This document shows positions 13,815 to 26,761 of a DNA stretch of 64,000 nt, in pieces. A program made the position numbers and the translations under genes. The DNA comes from Dallia pectoralis. Lineage: Eukaryota > Chordata > Actinopteri > Esociformes > Umbridae. The notes beneath the pieces were generated by a model that worked only from the letters and a program-made list of their open reading frames with translations, was not told where the DNA came from and searched no databases. The DNA lies in contig CM055745.1 of assembly GCA_029465975.1 (NCBI GenBank), forward strand, positions 2,511,876 to 2,575,875, given 5' to 3'. Within the stretch, counting starts at the first letter, position 1, and every line of letters begins with the position of its first letter.

Positions 13815-16800
13815 CTCCCATGGAGATCATGGATTAGTTTTGAACATTGGTGTGCTCAGATTTGCAGTCAATTATGATGGATTTAGTGTGCTCAGTGTGA
13901 AATGGGTCTGACCGCGTGTTCTTCATATTGCTCCTAGAGAACAGGTAAGCCTAAGCTCTTCCCAGCTGAGCCTTCACTGCCCCTAACATCATCAGTGAAC
14001 ACCTCCCCAGAGACACATCCATCCTGTCAGCTCTCCAGCATCGCTCGCTGGCATTTCTCCGTTCATTAGATCTTCGTTCTCCATAACACTCCGCATAACA
14101 CAGCCTTATAAACAGTCAGTCTGTATGTGTGTCTGTGACAGAAGCAAGGCACAGTATGTGATCGCGAATTCTGTGTTTGAACGTGCGTGAAGCGTCAGTG
14201 TATATGTGTGTGTTTGTGCCATGCAGGAATGAGTGTGTGTAAATGGCGTGCTTGTGTGTTCATTTTATGTAGCAACAAATGTGTGTTTATAGTGTGCTTA
14301 TGTGTTTATGCGTGATAAAAGTGTGTGGCCGTACAGATAAGTGTTATTGGTGAAGCGGCTGGTTCGATATTCAGCTGTGCAGCTGGAGAACTTTTAAAGG
14401 GCCCCTGGTTCAGACAAGCTTTCTTCACCATGTGTATGTGTTTGTGTGTGTGCGTATGTGTGCGTGTGTGTACAACGTTAGCTTGTTGGTGACTCCAACT
14501 CTCTAACGTTGTGCGTTTGGGGCGGCCGCTGTAAGGATGAGACTAAACATTCCATCTCCTGGGTAAGTGTGGTGCGTTGTTGCCCATTACATTCAATGCA
14601 TTTCATGGCTGTTCTAACCGTTCGACCTCCTGGTGTCGGGCAAATAACAAAAATGGCGGCATAAAGAAAGTAACAGATAGCCAGTTCCCTCCCTCTGTGT
14701 TTCTCAGTAAGCCGCTTGGAAATTATGCAAACTGAGGACATGAACTTGGTGAATTATGATGAATGGTATAGGATCTCTGAAGGATCAGTAATTCACATTT
14801 TGTTGATATAATTATCCAGAAACGTTTTACAAACCGAACTCCACAGAAAATGTTGGTATAATTATTCACTTTGGAGAATCCGGTGAGAGTGTGCGCTACA
14901 GAGGATCGTTAACACACAAAACCCACACACACCAAATAAACACGTATTTATTTTTCCCTGTCACAGCGCGTCTCTGTGAGACCAGACAGCCTTCTGTTTT
15001 TACTCAGTACATATGTTTTATTCTAACTTGAGCGTGTTTGTCAGACAGGTTTTATTTGTTTTTTTATCTTGTTCTTGGAGCAGATATTGCCTGAAGAGAG
15101 ACATAATTTGTTCGGTTGACTCAATGAGTTCTGTGAGGTCACACATATAATCTGAATTCACCCAATAGATGCATGATATTTATTTTGTTCTAGCTCTGTT
15201 ATTAAACGCACCCTGTTCTCTGCATGCATGTGACAACGGTACAAATAGCCAGCCAGTCACAAACTTGGGTGTAGTGAAGTGCAGAGAGCCACATGCACAT
15301 GGGCGGAACCACTTATTCTTCAGGGGGGGGTCGTGTCTCCTCCAATACCAGAAAATACCAGTTTGTCCCCCCCCCCAATATACAATAGCAAATATGTTAA
15401 ACATACGTTTAATGAGCCTAGTTGCTTGGATCTGTCGCATGTTTTTTACAATTTCTTTTCAATTTATTTACATTTGTTAATAAAAACGGACGTGTGCATA
15501 TCCCCCACCTCCTAGTTATACACTTGGTGACAACTATGACAACGGCGACTTTCACAAAATACTCCCAGCAGTTGCCTGATATTTCAGAAATGTTAAAGAT
15601 GTGAAGTAATTGACAACAGTGACGGTTTAAATAAGGCAAGTTTTCTAGTAAAATGTGCTTTTAAAATGCTAGCATCTTTAGGTGTAACTAACTGTCTGTT
15701 TTCATACTGCTAAGTTACTTGCCTTATTAGCTTACGACCAGCTAGCAAACCCACTTGACAGTAAACATGTAGTTATATAGGTAACTTAGTGAGGCACAAC
15801 AGGTAATTGCAATGTGAAAACTGTCCTTTGTAGACTTGTAGCTAAATAGCTTGATAACATTGTTTTTTATTGTAAAAAACTAAAGTCTTATCTTAGCCTC
15901 AAATGTTAATCACTGTATAATCTGAAGCACAAACAGTAACAGTGTATTTCACAGTACGTTTGTTTTTCGTAAAACCTCACTAAAGGAGAGGGAATAAACA
16001 ACCTGTGCTATATCTTTTCACCACAAAATAATCAAGTTATTTGACTTAACATTAAGTACTGTTCATGTGGCCTTTAAAGCACGGAGCCTATTTAAATATG
16101 AACTCTGACCTCAACGTTTAGAGAAAACAATGACAGATCTGCCTCCAAAACAAAACTGATGAGAAAATTCAACATAAAAATAAATGTGTTAAACAGGAAA
16201 TAATAATAAATGACAATTCAGCTGAAAATTATTCCAGCAGGAATTTAAGCGTTCTTCATTTATTCTCATTTTCAACATTCAATGTGCTTCAGCTTCGCAT
16301 TTCCTGCTGCGCACAAAAATTCCTGTAACAGCAGGATGATCAAATTAAAAAAACGGTGTCTGTAGACGGCGCTTTAATGAAATGGACACTGGGAGACATT
16401 TTACCTGCAAGAAGCACCTCAGTAATTTGCTGTCAGCTTGTCAAGAGACAACCAGAAAATAGCATACGATCCCAGCAGCAAGTCCGTCTCCCTTAAAAAA
16501 AGACGAAATGTAGAGGAGAGGAGGAGTGAGTAAAAAAAGATGACGAGAGAACAGCAGAACAGTAGATCAGGGGCCCACAACGCCATTAAGCTGTTCCTCG
16601 GCTGCTTTGTTAGCAGTTAACAGAGTCCTTTATATCCCTCATAAACAAGGAAAAAACGCCCGGTGTGTCCTAAGAGCATCCATATATTACCCACAAAGCC
16701 TTCTGGGTTAGGAAATATGCTATTATCCTTGAATGCTTATTATGACACATCGGATCCAGTGTCAGTGGTGTGTTTCCTCGAGCAGAACAGAGATATATAA

Positions 16801-17427
16801 TGTCGAGGAGACAGGGGTTGTTATTTATAGGGGTTAGACCCCAAACCGTATTGATCAATGGTCACTCATGGGTGAAAGTGTATTATATGCTCATCTCTAA
16901 TTGTTAGTTATGTAGAGTGTTGGTTTGTAGTTCTCAACTTTTATTGAAAAGACAAAAGAGAGAGCTTCAATTGTCACAATTGTCACAATCTACCTTTTTA
17001 ATACATACAACACAGCTTTTTAATTGTTTTCCAAAGATCATATGGTTGCTATCTGTTTTGTTAAAGGAGTTGTGTAAAAAAATTCCAATTTCTTTAGACT
17101 GTAATTTACATTCAAATATTTTACATCTCCAGATCTGAAAAAGCTGTCTATCTCTACAGCTGTATTAGAAATTCAGTCTTAAACATTCAGACGGGATTGA
17201 AGAGCCGGATAGTTGGCCAATTAACCAACAGAATGACAGGGACACACAGAAAGGAATACATGACTATTTCTAATGGTAAATTATTACATCTCCGAGGTTT
17301 CCAATTCCCTTGAAACAAATTTTATTGTATTGAAAAAATGTTATATCGTACTACTTGGATATTGATTTCTCGCAAAATGTAATTAAATTATACTATTGAC
17401 GAGCGACATATGACGAGGCAGTATCTC
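13815..17427. other. Long single-copy AT-rich intergenic stretch
   Basis: No supported gene, RNA or mobile element over 3.6 kb. A G8 run (15326-15333) and a C10 run (15368-15377) lie 35 bp apart and could pair. The segment around 16060-16450 is even-complexity AT-rich DNA with no stop-free frame, as seen in vertebrate non-coding conserved elements, but this cannot be tested from sequence alone. Confidence 0.5.
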
Positions 17428-17893
17428 TGTCACGAAGGGTGAGCCTTTTGTTTTCACCCTGGGAGTTTTAGTGGGGTGCACTTCCGGTATTCCAGTTTTT
17501 TTGAATTAGTTATGAGCTGCATTATTTAGTGTCTTGGGTTGTGTCACTACTTATGTAATAGTTTGAAGTCACCTGTTTGTATTTTGGGATGATTAGAGTG
17601 GACACAGCAGGTTTAGATTTGGTGATTATGTTTGGAATATCAGTCACTGGGTCTTGGGGCACGATGTGGGACATTGTTTCTACGTCACTTTACTTTGTCG
17701 AATATTATGGTGAGTGTTAGTGTTAGATTGCTGTTTGTTATAAGTTCATGTATACGCGCAATTTAATTTCAGTCCTACTGTGGGTAGTGTTTTCGCCGTT
17801 TACGGTTTGTCTTGATTTAAATAAACCAGATTTTTAAGTGGATATACATGCTCTGTGCCTGGCTTTCCTCTTCACTACACCTGGAACGTGATA
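17428..17893 (+). mobile_element. Candidate solo LTR (family A), plus orientation
   Basis: Begins TGTCACGAAGG and ends GGAACGTGATA, close to the TGTCACG...CGTGACA ends expected of an LTR. A polyadenylation-like AAATAAACC at about 17818 is followed by a U5-like end containing TGCCTGGCTTTCC. The same landmarks in the same order (TGATTATGTTTG, GGGTCTTGGG, GGTGAGTGTT, TTTGCCTGG, CACTACACCT) occur in reverse complement at 54169-54465. No 5-bp target duplication is visible and there is no internal region, so it would be an old solo LTR. The inference rests mainly on the second copy. Confidence 0.6.
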
Positions 17894-20409
17894 AAAACAG
17901 CCAGGACATGACACTTAATGTTAATTCATTGCATTTCAATGGCGGCTTATTCCATACTGAAAACGTTCTTGTAAAATACCCAGGTGCTGTCAATATTAGG
18001 CACGTCATCAAATGTGCCCGGCATAGTGAGCTTCTTTTCACCTACTTTAGGGGAAGGCTAATTAGAGAGCCACAGTTTCAATAGATGAGTAAGTCTCCAG
18101 GCATAGGTGAGAGTTTTCCCACCATCAGTTTAAGGACGATCAGGTTATCACACAGGAAATCACAAAATATCTACGTGTGTAAAAAACCTCCAAAGGTGCC
18201 GTTCTAAATATCGTTGTCTCATTGGAGTAAGGTCACCCTGTTATGTGTTATATCAGGTCCTAACACATAATCTGTCCCGCGTGTCCTGTCACTGGCAGGC
18301 ATCATACAACCAGCGCACGCTCCCTCACACACCACAGATAAATCACTCAGTTAAACTTCAGACCCATCGTGTATGCACTGGATAAAGCACGGATACGCTC
18401 ACGACTGAGGGAACATTTACATAATCATACAGAATGTGCAACCGGCTCAGTTCACCCCGGGCAAATAAAGGAACAGGATTAGTGAGAAACCAGCCGGGCT
18501 GGAGCTGCTGTGGGCTGTGCACCGGGGCTCTGCCGGACCTGGTCAGATTCGGGACACACTGCGAGGCCAGACTGTGATCGCTTGTGTACTGAGTGTGTTC
18601 TAATTGTTTTCCAAAGCATGCTAATTGCGATTCATCTGCTCTTTTAAATGTCAGCACTCCCCGTAGTCGGCGTGATTCAGCGCTGGCCCTCCGAACATCA
18701 AACAGTCCGAGTAATTGAAGGGCGGGTGCACGGAGATGGGAAGACGGGGAGGGTGGGGGGCGGACGGAGAAGGGGAGCGTTATTTTCCACCCCTCTGTGA
18801 GCCCTCGTCCCAGCGCCACGATGACCTCCCTGGCCAGTGCCCCTTCCTGCCACCCTGCCCTGTCATCATCCCTGAAGGTCAGCGTCAGCCTTCCAGAGGC
18901 CAATCAGATCATTTATAAATAGACTCCTAGCCACAGATCGGACCACGCGTAGGTCAAGCGCTAAATTGCTAATAAAAATGTTCTGCGTGGGAGTAGAAGT
19001 GTTGACTGTCTGTGCATCTGTTTACATAAGAGGTGAACGCTTAAAAGCTACTTAGTAGTTAACGCCGCAATGATATTACAGAAGTCATTCATAAGATATC
19101 CACTATTAAAAAGCAAACAAATGCTAATTGCTATTAACGGAAATTGAGTACTTTCCATAAATATATCTTAATGTTGGTGTATTCTCCAGGGATTTCTAGG
19201 GCAGCGCTCATCAATCACACTGTCGCTTGTCTAATTCTCCAGCCATTCTGTGTCTCTGGGACCCTTTTCTGCTTGGCCTGATTGGCGCCTTCTAGGTGTG
19301 TCTCGTCAGGGTTTGACAACTGAAATTTATTTAAAATGCTTTGTTTCAAGACAAGCTGGTGCTCCTCTGGGCATTGTTGCAATGTGGTTTTAACTAATAT
19401 TATACATTATGAAGCAGTTATTGTTTCAATTGTATCTGAATCACTTCGGCCAGCATTTCAGCTATGCTACATGCAATATTTACATTTATAATGTGACTTC
19501 AGCTTTTTCAACTCGAAAGTCTCCCCCTAAAGTAGCCTCTTTAATGTTAGCATTGAGACTGGTGTTTTGTGGGTACAATTTAATGAAGCTGCCAGTTGAA
19601 GACCAGTGAGGCGCCTGCTATTTAAAAAAGACACTATGATACTATGATTCTTGCTCAGTTGTGAACCTGGGCGTCCCGTTTCAAATGTTATTCTGGTTAG
19701 AGACAGGTTGCGTTGTTCTGTGGAAAGAGTAGTACACATTGTACAGCATTTTCTCGCGTAGAATAGCCTAGTTCTATGGCCAATATGAGCCTGAACTCAA
19801 ACACACATTTGCTGATGCTGCAGATACTCAACTAGTCTAAGAAGGCCAGTTTTATTGCTAATTCAAACAGCACGACAGATTGATTAAAACAGCTGTGCTA
19901 ATAAAATTACAAAAAAGCTTTCTAATGGTTAATTTAGCAAGCACAACATGCCATTGGAACACAGAAGTGATGTTAATTGCCACGTGTACATCTGTACATC
20001 TATGCAGATCGTAAGGTCCATGGTTAACTCCAAACCATTGACTGCACCATCAGGCCCTCTGCCTGCCAGCAAACGCTGGTAGCACATATCCCAGATCATT
20101 ATCACTTGAAGTCTAACACCTGTTCCCTATTACCACTCATTATAGAAATGCTCACCTGTCATCACTCCAGTGCAAGTGTATTGTTCTTTCCTGACTTGCC
20201 CAGTGTGTTAGCCGTGACAACTCTGACTGTCTCCAGTGCACTGTTTGTTTTTTGCCTGTTTTATTTGTCTCCTCTCGGCTCTGCCCTTGTCTGTACTGTT
20301 TCCGGAGATCTTTTTCCTGACCTACATGCCTCCGTTCAGTAGGTCCGATTCTCTGGGCGCAGTAACGGGGATCAACTATGTGAGAGTCACGTCATAGCGA
20401 GGAGCTGGC
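17894..20409. other. Single-copy intergenic sequence
   Basis: No supported gene. The 181-aa minus ORF at 18358-18903 overlaps a plus ORF and has no recognisable domain. Segments at 18590-18980 and 19830-20010 are rich in TAATT/TAATG homeodomain-like cores, which is suggestive of regulatory DNA but weak evidence. Confidence 0.5.
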
Positions 20410-20988
20410 TCCGCCTCTCTCGTCAGGGTATCTCAGGGACTCTCTCGTCAGGGTTTCTCAGGGACTCTCTCGTCAGGGTTTCTCAGGGACTCTCTCGTCA
20501 GGGTTTCTCAGGGACTCTCTCGTCAGGGTTTCTCAGGGACTCTCTCGTCAGGGGTTCTCAGGGACTCTCTCGTCAGGGTTTCTCTGGTAGTCTCTCATCA
20601 GGGTTTCTCAGGGACTCTCTCGTCAGGATTTCTCAGGGACTCTCTCGTCAGGGTTTCACAGGGACTCTCTCGTCAGGATTTCTCAGGGACTCTCTCGTCA
20701 GGGTTTCACAGGGACTCTCTCGTCAGGATTTCTCAGGGACTCTCTCGTCAGGGTTTCTCAGGGACTCTCTCGTCAGGATTTCTCAGGGACTCTCTCGTCA
20801 GGGTTTCTCAGGGACTCTCTCGTCAGGGTATCTCAGGGACTCTCTCGTCAGGGTTTCTCAGGGACTCTCTCGTCAGGATTTCTCAGGGACTCTCTCGTCA
20901 GGGTTTCTCAGGGACTCTCTCGTCAGGATTTCTCAGGGACTCTCTCGTCAGGGTTTCTCAGGGACTCTCTTGTCAGGGTTTCTTGGAG
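20410..20988. repeat. 25-bp minisatellite, about 23 copies
   Basis: Units read GGGACTCTCTCGTCAGG then GTTTCTCA. Alternation of GGGTTT and GGATTT variants in the centre hints at a 50-bp higher-order unit. Confidence 0.97.
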
Positions 20989-21589
20989 GGTCGGAAGGCT
21001 GATGTTCCGTCTGCTTGCGAACTATCCTCGCCCGTGGAATTTTTCCTGCATCCACAGGAGAGCATCCTCTATCTGGCCCAACTCTTCCTCAACCAATCTT
21101 TTCACCATTTTCCGAAAATCTTCTGACGCCAATGTTGCGGCCAACCAAGTGGAAGGAGCCGAGGAAGACAGGAAGTGTCAGGAAATGTCCCCTTCTATTG
21201 GTAGCAGAGCATGACACACTCACCAACAGAGTATCAGTAGTATCAGTACGCCGCTGAATGCCATCATATATTCAAACAACGTGGACAAGACAGCACAACA
21301 TTTTAGTTTGTAGGTAGCTTGAAATGGAGAGCACAGCTTTATTAGTCAGCGTTTGAAATATTACCACTGCTTTTGATCGCGATTGACCTGCAATGAACAC
21401 CTGTTCTTCCTCTTTCACAGAGTCATTTTCGGAACAGTAGGAGTAAAGGGTGGGAGGAGAACACAAGACCTTTCGGTCCTTTCCGTTTCAGCTACTGCAA
21501 ATGGCATCTGCCGTGGCGTTGTCCACCCACCTGAGATATGGTGGATAAATATGTATGATCTTAATAACTGAGCCGGCATTCTCTATTAT
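20989..21589. other. Single-copy intergenic sequence
   Basis: Overlapping short ORFs at 21002-21257 in two frames and others at 21272-21571 show no recognisable domain. No supported gene. Confidence 0.5.
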
Positions 21590-21712
21590 GTTATGACCCC
21601 ACCATGTAACCAGCTGACTGACCCCTCTATGACCCCACCATGTAACCAGCTGACTGACCCCTCTATGACCCCACCATGTAACCAGCTGACTGACCCCTCT
21701 ATTATGTTATGA
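21590..21712. repeat. 36-bp tandem repeat, about 3 copies
   Basis: Units contain CACCATGTAACCAGCTGACT; the first three start about 36 bp apart (21592, 21628, 21664). Confidence 0.93.
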
Positions 21713-21719
21713 CCCCACC

Positions 21720-21820
21720 CGTGCTCACTCATCTCTATGTTTTGGGCCCTGTTGGTCAGGAAGATAACAATCTGCTCACTCATCTCTATGTTTTGGGCCC
21801 TGTTGGTCAGGAAGACTGAG
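21720..21820. repeat. 51-bp tandem duplication
   Basis: Two copies of a segment beginning GCTCACTCATCTCTATG, starting at 21722 and 21773 and ending in GGTCAGGAAGA. Confidence 0.93.
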
Positions 21821-22877
21821 CTGGTCTCAATCAGTTTGGAGAGTTTATCTTCTTGTAGTTCTGAGAGAACAGTCTGGGAAACATAAACAAAGACAACAAA
21901 CAGTATTCCTACATATATCGTTAGGGAGTTCTGGGGGATATAGTTCTCCACACACCTACAGTCTGACAGAGGTAAGTGTTACATGTCTGCAGTCAATCAG
22001 CAGGACACCTCGTTTTCAAGACTACATAAATAATTACGCATTTAAGTCATTTGACAGGCGCTCCCATCCAATTAGTTAAGTGTCGTGTCCAAAGGCTCAA
22101 CCACAGATGTTTCACCCTGTTGACTCTGGGATTCACCCCGACGCTCTAAGCTGATCGAGGGGCATTCGTGAGTCAAATCCAAGAAGAGCCCTACCATGGG
22201 CTTGTCGTTGCTATGTGATTCCAAGGACATGATGCGATGCACATTTTTCGACACGTTCCCATGTAGGACGTGGGCATGTCAGCGTAGTTGTGTATAATGC
22301 CAGTATTGTCCTAGAATACGTCCTTCCGTGTGACGTCCAGGCAGTCCTCAAGCTCCAGGATGACCTCATCGTCCACTCTGTACGGTCAACAGGCATTGCT
22401 CTTTTACGTTTTTGGCTGTGCACGGGGTGATGGTGACGCATCACATGGCCTGAATTTCCCAGGAGGCATTGCAGTGTGGTTTGGCCCTTTAAAGCAGCAC
22501 ACCTCCCGTGATATCCTTTGAAGCAGACCTGTTCAGACATGATGTCCAGAATTGTATTCATATGTGTACTTATGCATCACCAGGGTTGCAATAGTGGGTC
22601 AAAAGACATCATGGCAGTTGAAAGTAAAAAACACATGTATGACACAACATTGAATGTGAAGTAAGACAGCCATAGGTTTAACTATGTACATAGGTCGACC
22701 ACAATAATTAAGGTATACTTTCATTACTTATACATTTGAATTATTCATGTATACATTTGGAATGGTCTTACACTTTAAACTACGGTAGTTCTTTGACTAG
22801 TTATACGCAATTTATAGTCGTTCTGAACAAAGAGCTTAAATGCTTAGAGATTAAATCGTCACTATACACAAAAGATA
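21821..22877. other. Single-copy intergenic sequence
   Basis: The ORFs at 21586-21951 and 22211-22561 have no recognisable domains. Nothing else seen. Confidence 0.5.
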
Positions 22878-23293
22878 TTTTGTGACATGCACACGTAAAA
22901 GTTCCTTTTTTCGTGTCCTGGACACGATTAGTTTTTTTGTGTACAGGACACGTAATATTTAGGACCCCACGGAAAATCGTCACACACACAAAAAAACACG
23001 ACAAACGTTTTTGGTCAACGACACGTTAAACAAATAAGTAAATCGAAATGTTCGGTATTGGTTAAGATTAAGGTTAAGGCAAGAGTAAGAGTCAGGCTTT
23101 CGTTTAATATTTAGAGTAATAAAAACAGTTATATTCCAGAAAGTTAAATCCGTCGCGTTTACAATTCAAGCTACGCCCACTTCCTGGTTGAAATGCAAGT
23201 TGAGTCAACCAATCACGACACTTGCTTTCGACAGCTCAAGGAAATCGTGTCCAGGACACGAAAAAACGACCTTTTACATGCGGATGTCACAAA
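22878..23293. mobile_element. MITE-like element with about 50-bp inverted repeats
   Basis: The left arm (22878-22928) runs TTTTGTGACATGCACACG to TCGTGTCCTGGACACGAT. The right arm (23244-23293) is its reverse complement with few mismatches. The inner end of each arm is itself palindromic (CGTGTCC-GGACACG). The core holds TTAAGATTAAGGTTAAGG, a composition common in fish interspersed repeats. No transposase is encoded. The exact ends, target duplication and superfamily are not evident. A further GTGTACAGGACACG copy lies just inside the left arm. Confidence 0.65.
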
Positions 23294-24297
23294 TGTTGGG
23301 CACAAAAATCGTGTCTATTTCACAAAATCTCATGATATCGTGTTGGATTTATTGTCTCGTGTTTTCACATCGCAACAACCTAGCATTTGTGTTGTGTATA
23401 ATGTTCATATCCACTGTACATATGACCATTGACAGACGCAGAGCCAGTGAATATGCTCTACGGAAATGTTGCACACCAGCTAGAATGATGTTCCTGACAA
23501 GGAAATGTTCCTCCAGGAAGGAAAACTGGAATTTAAATAAGAGAAAACAATAAGCTGCGTTATTCAGCCAGAATCAATTTCAGGCAATCAGGAGTTCAAT
23601 TAACGCTAAATAAATTAATGCATTCAAGTGCAGTTAGACAGACGAATGCCAATAAATGATCGAATTTCCGCGTCATCATTGTCTTATATATGATGGTATG
23701 ATGGTATGGGAATGTTGCCAGCATGTGGTTGCAACTGCAGCGAGTACCAATGTAATCGACGCAATAGGACATGCTTAGGTGCTGTGGACGGGGTTATGCC
23801 GAAATGTAGCCAAACGGCATCTCTAAGGCGTATTATGATCTCTGACTTTTCCTACAGATGACAGTGCTAAGACAGCGAGTAGTAATTACATTAGCATGCA
23901 CCGTAAAAAATGGATCTTGTGACACAGAGACGCTCTGCAAATGATTAAGGAGCTGGCTGCTTTTTTAATAAACACAAACGTGGCGAGCCCCGCGACTTCT
24001 AAATGCTTTTGTATCGACCCACCACAATGCATCTGCCAAGATTCACCAGCAACTTGCGGGGAATTTATGAATTTATGTGCAAATAATTACTTTTTAATAG
24101 CCCCTAATGCGATTTCCTGCCAAAGAAACATTCAAATGGGTTTCAACCAGTACAGTATATTATCAGCCTGCAGCTATTACTGGGTGGGTAAAAAGACAGA
24201 TTTCTGTTTGTGTGATAATAATTATATCATTGTCATCTGCAGGGAAAAGGGGAGATAATGTCTCTCTCTTGAGCTGCAGCCTTTAAACTTTAAAACA
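23294..24297. other. Single-copy sequence; possible conserved non-coding block
   Basis: No supported gene. From about 23930 to 24260 the sequence is even-complexity AT-rich DNA with clustered ATTA/TAAT cores (for example GTGCAAATAATTAC). The 105-aa frame across it has no recognisable domain. A regulatory role is inference. Confidence 0.4.
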
Positions 24298-25403
24298 TTC
24301 TACTTTGACTGTTCGTGCGATAACACTCACTTTGACTGTACGTACCATAACGTTCACTTTGACTGTTCGTGCCATAACGTTCACTTTGACTGTTCGTGCC
24401 ATAACGTTCACTTTGACTGTTCGTGCCATAACGTTCACTTTGACTGTTCGTGCCATAACATTCACTTTGACTGTTCGTGCCATAACGTTCACTTTGACTG
24501 TTCGTGCCATAACGTTCACTTTGACTGTTCGTGCCATAACGTTCACTTTGACTGTTCGTGCCATAACGTTCACTTTGACTGTTCGTGCCATAACATTCAC
24601 TTTGACTGTTTGTGCCATGACATTCCCTTTGCCATGACGTTCACTTTGACTGTTCCCTTTTCACTTTGACTGTGTTCGTTCACTTTGACTGTTCCCATAA
24701 CATTCACTTTGACTGTTCGTGCCATAACGTTCACTTTGACTGTTCGTGCCATAACGTTCACTTTGACTGTTCATAACTTTTTGACTGTTCGTGCCATAAC
24801 ATTTACTTTGACTGTTTGTGCCATGACATTCCCTTTGATGTTCACGTTTGACTGTTTGTGCCATAACGTTCACTTTGACTGTTCACGTTCACTTTGACTG
24901 TTCGTGCCATAACATTTACTTTGACTGTTCGTGCCATAACATTCACTTTGACTGTTTGTGCCATAACGCTCACTTTGACTGTTCGTGCCATAACGTTCAC
25001 TTTGACTGTTTGTGCCATAACGTTCACTTTGACTGTTCGTGCCATAACATTCACTTTGACTGTTTGTGCCATGACATTCCCTTTGAGTGTTCGTGCCATA
25101 ACGTTCACTTTGACTGTTCGTGCCATAACGTTCACTTTGACTGTTCGTGCTATAACGTTCACTTTGACTGTTCGTGCCATAACATTCATTTTGACTGTTC
25201 GTGCCATAACGTTCACTTTGACTGTTCGTTCCATAACATTCATTTTGACTGTTTGTGCCATAACGTTCACTTTGACTATTCGTTCCATAACATTCACTTT
25301 GACTGTTTGTGCCATAACGTTCACTTTGACTGTTCCTGCCATAACATTCACTTTGACTGTTCGTGCCATAACGTTCACTTTGACTGTTCGTGCCATAACA
25401 TTC
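24298..25403. repeat. 27-bp minisatellite, about 40 copies
   Basis: Units read CACTTTGACTGTTCG then TGCCATAACGTT. Scrambled and shortened units occur at 24627-24900. Because 27 is a multiple of three, every frame without a stop stays open on both strands, producing ORFs of up to 199 aa (repeats of TVKVNVMAR, FTLTVRAIT or HFDCSCHNV). These are artefacts. Confidence 0.97.
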
Positions 25404-26065
25404 CTGCAGTCAATCCATCTCTCTCTGTAAGGTCTGTGTGTTACTAATGCATGCTAGCGATCATTGCCTGCATTGGTTACTCCGATGTTACTCTGATGGA
25501 TCCTTCGCCGTTTCACAGAGTCAAAGGGGAACGGCAATGAATTAATAAAACAGTAGTGAACGGTAGTTTAACAGTGGAGAACGCACAATCGGTTTCCTTG
25601 TGTGTAATTTTTTTCACAAACACTAAATTATTTTAGATGCCGTGGCCCGTGACACAAGTAGCACACACGCTGAGTCCACCTCATCAATTCAGAGCTCGTG
25701 GATCCGTTCATGCGAACCGTAATTAAGCCACATTTTGATGTTATAACGGAGAACGCAACAGCTCCCACTACACCCCACCCTACCCCCCCTCTGCCGCTAA
25801 ACACGCTACCCGCGTGACCGATGTGAAAACACGGAAGGTGTCCTTGGGAAAGATAATTGCCTTGCCGTGGCATGGAGCCGGATGAGCAGACACAGCAAGC
25901 GGGACTAGTGAGCCAGGAAGTGCCGAGAGATTGTACAGTGGGAAGCCCTGAACTGGGAGGAAAAGGCGGGACTAGTTAGCACATGACAGACGCACGCAGG
26001 TTGGTCTCAACTGTATGATTTCTGAAGAGGACGTGACTTATTAACCCGGTGCGTATCCTCAGAAG
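25404..26065. other. Single-copy intergenic sequence
   Basis: No supported gene; the 81-aa minus ORF at 25628-25873 is unrecognised. Confidence 0.5.
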
Positions 26066-26150
26066 AACATTTATTTAACCAGGTTGAGGCCGATTGAGAG
26101 CAAATTCTCATTAGCAACAGAAGTACCACCCAAGATAACATAAGGAAACA
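26066..26150 (+). mobile_element. Fragment resembling a fish interspersed repeat
   Basis: The stretch TTTATTTAACCAGG followed by GATTGAGAGCAAATTCTCA resembles a repeat I recognise from salmonid genomes (TTTAACCAGGTAGGC, then GAGAACAAGTTCTCA). It is diverged and lacks clear ends. The class is uncertain and the call rests on memory of the family only. Confidence 0.4.
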
Positions 26151-26275
26151 GAAAAAGTTCACAATTTAGATATTCTTCGATCATTGCTACTAAATATAAA
26201 ACCTCCGAGTCAAAAAATGACCAATTTAAACCACATTGGAATGCAGAGACTCTCACCAGGGATAGCACTAAAATA

Positions 26276-26301
26276 CACAGCCGTTCAAAAGTATGGGGTC
26301 A
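26276..26301 (+). mobile_element. Tc1-like terminal repeat fragment
   Basis: CAGCCGTTCAAAAGTATGGG preceded by TACA resembles the end of a fish Tc1-like family (CCGTTCAAAAGTTTGGGG). Only the tip remains; no second repeat or transposase is nearby. Confidence 0.45.
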
Positions 26302-26761
26302 AAAGAATAAAACGAGCTTTAGTAAACTGCAGGTAGTAAACTAACCTGCAAGAGCCAGGCACTGCCTTGATGTTTGCCGAGAATGAAAGGTGTTGTCCGG
26401 GGTCACACCGGGGTCACACGAGCCACCCTGGGAAGGGGACACTGTGGAGTTGTCAGCTGTGATGGCCATGTCTTGGAGCGGGCAGACCTTTACCCTGGTA
26501 GTCATATGAAGAATTAGGTCAGCCGGTGCCCAAACCTGTCCAGCATATTACGCTGCAACGTCCTCAGCTCCCTGTACATGTTGGAGTTGATGCACTGGCG
26601 CTCATCAATCCATTTGTCCTCTGATCTTGCCTAGTGGAATGTGCCGGTACCACAGGAACGACAGAGCTGTAGTACTTCAGACCGAATTCCAAACCACGCT
26701 TCGAGTGTCTCTGTGACTTTGGTCTTGAACGGTGAGTACCGGATTGTTCCGGAGACCCGTA
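26302..26761. other. Single-copy intergenic sequence
   Basis: Nothing recognisable between the Tc1-like tip and the 46-bp array. The dinucleotide composition is mixed and there is no ORF of note. Confidence 0.5.

Noticed and set aside
18358..18903. 181-aa minus ORF as a host gene
   Set aside because: No recognisable domain, overlapping plus frame, and a GC-rich patch that favours chance ORFs.
20040..20400. Possible further LTR
   Set aside because: There is a T/C-rich U5-like texture, but no TG...CA ends, polyadenylation signal or second copy that I can place.
24283..25447. TVKVNVMAR, FTLTVRAIT and HFDCSCHNV repeat proteins (a zinc-finger-like look)
   Set aside because: The Cys/His spacing in HFDCSCHNV comes from the 27-bp unit read in frame. 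There is no linker or finger consensus, and other frames and the other strand are equally open.
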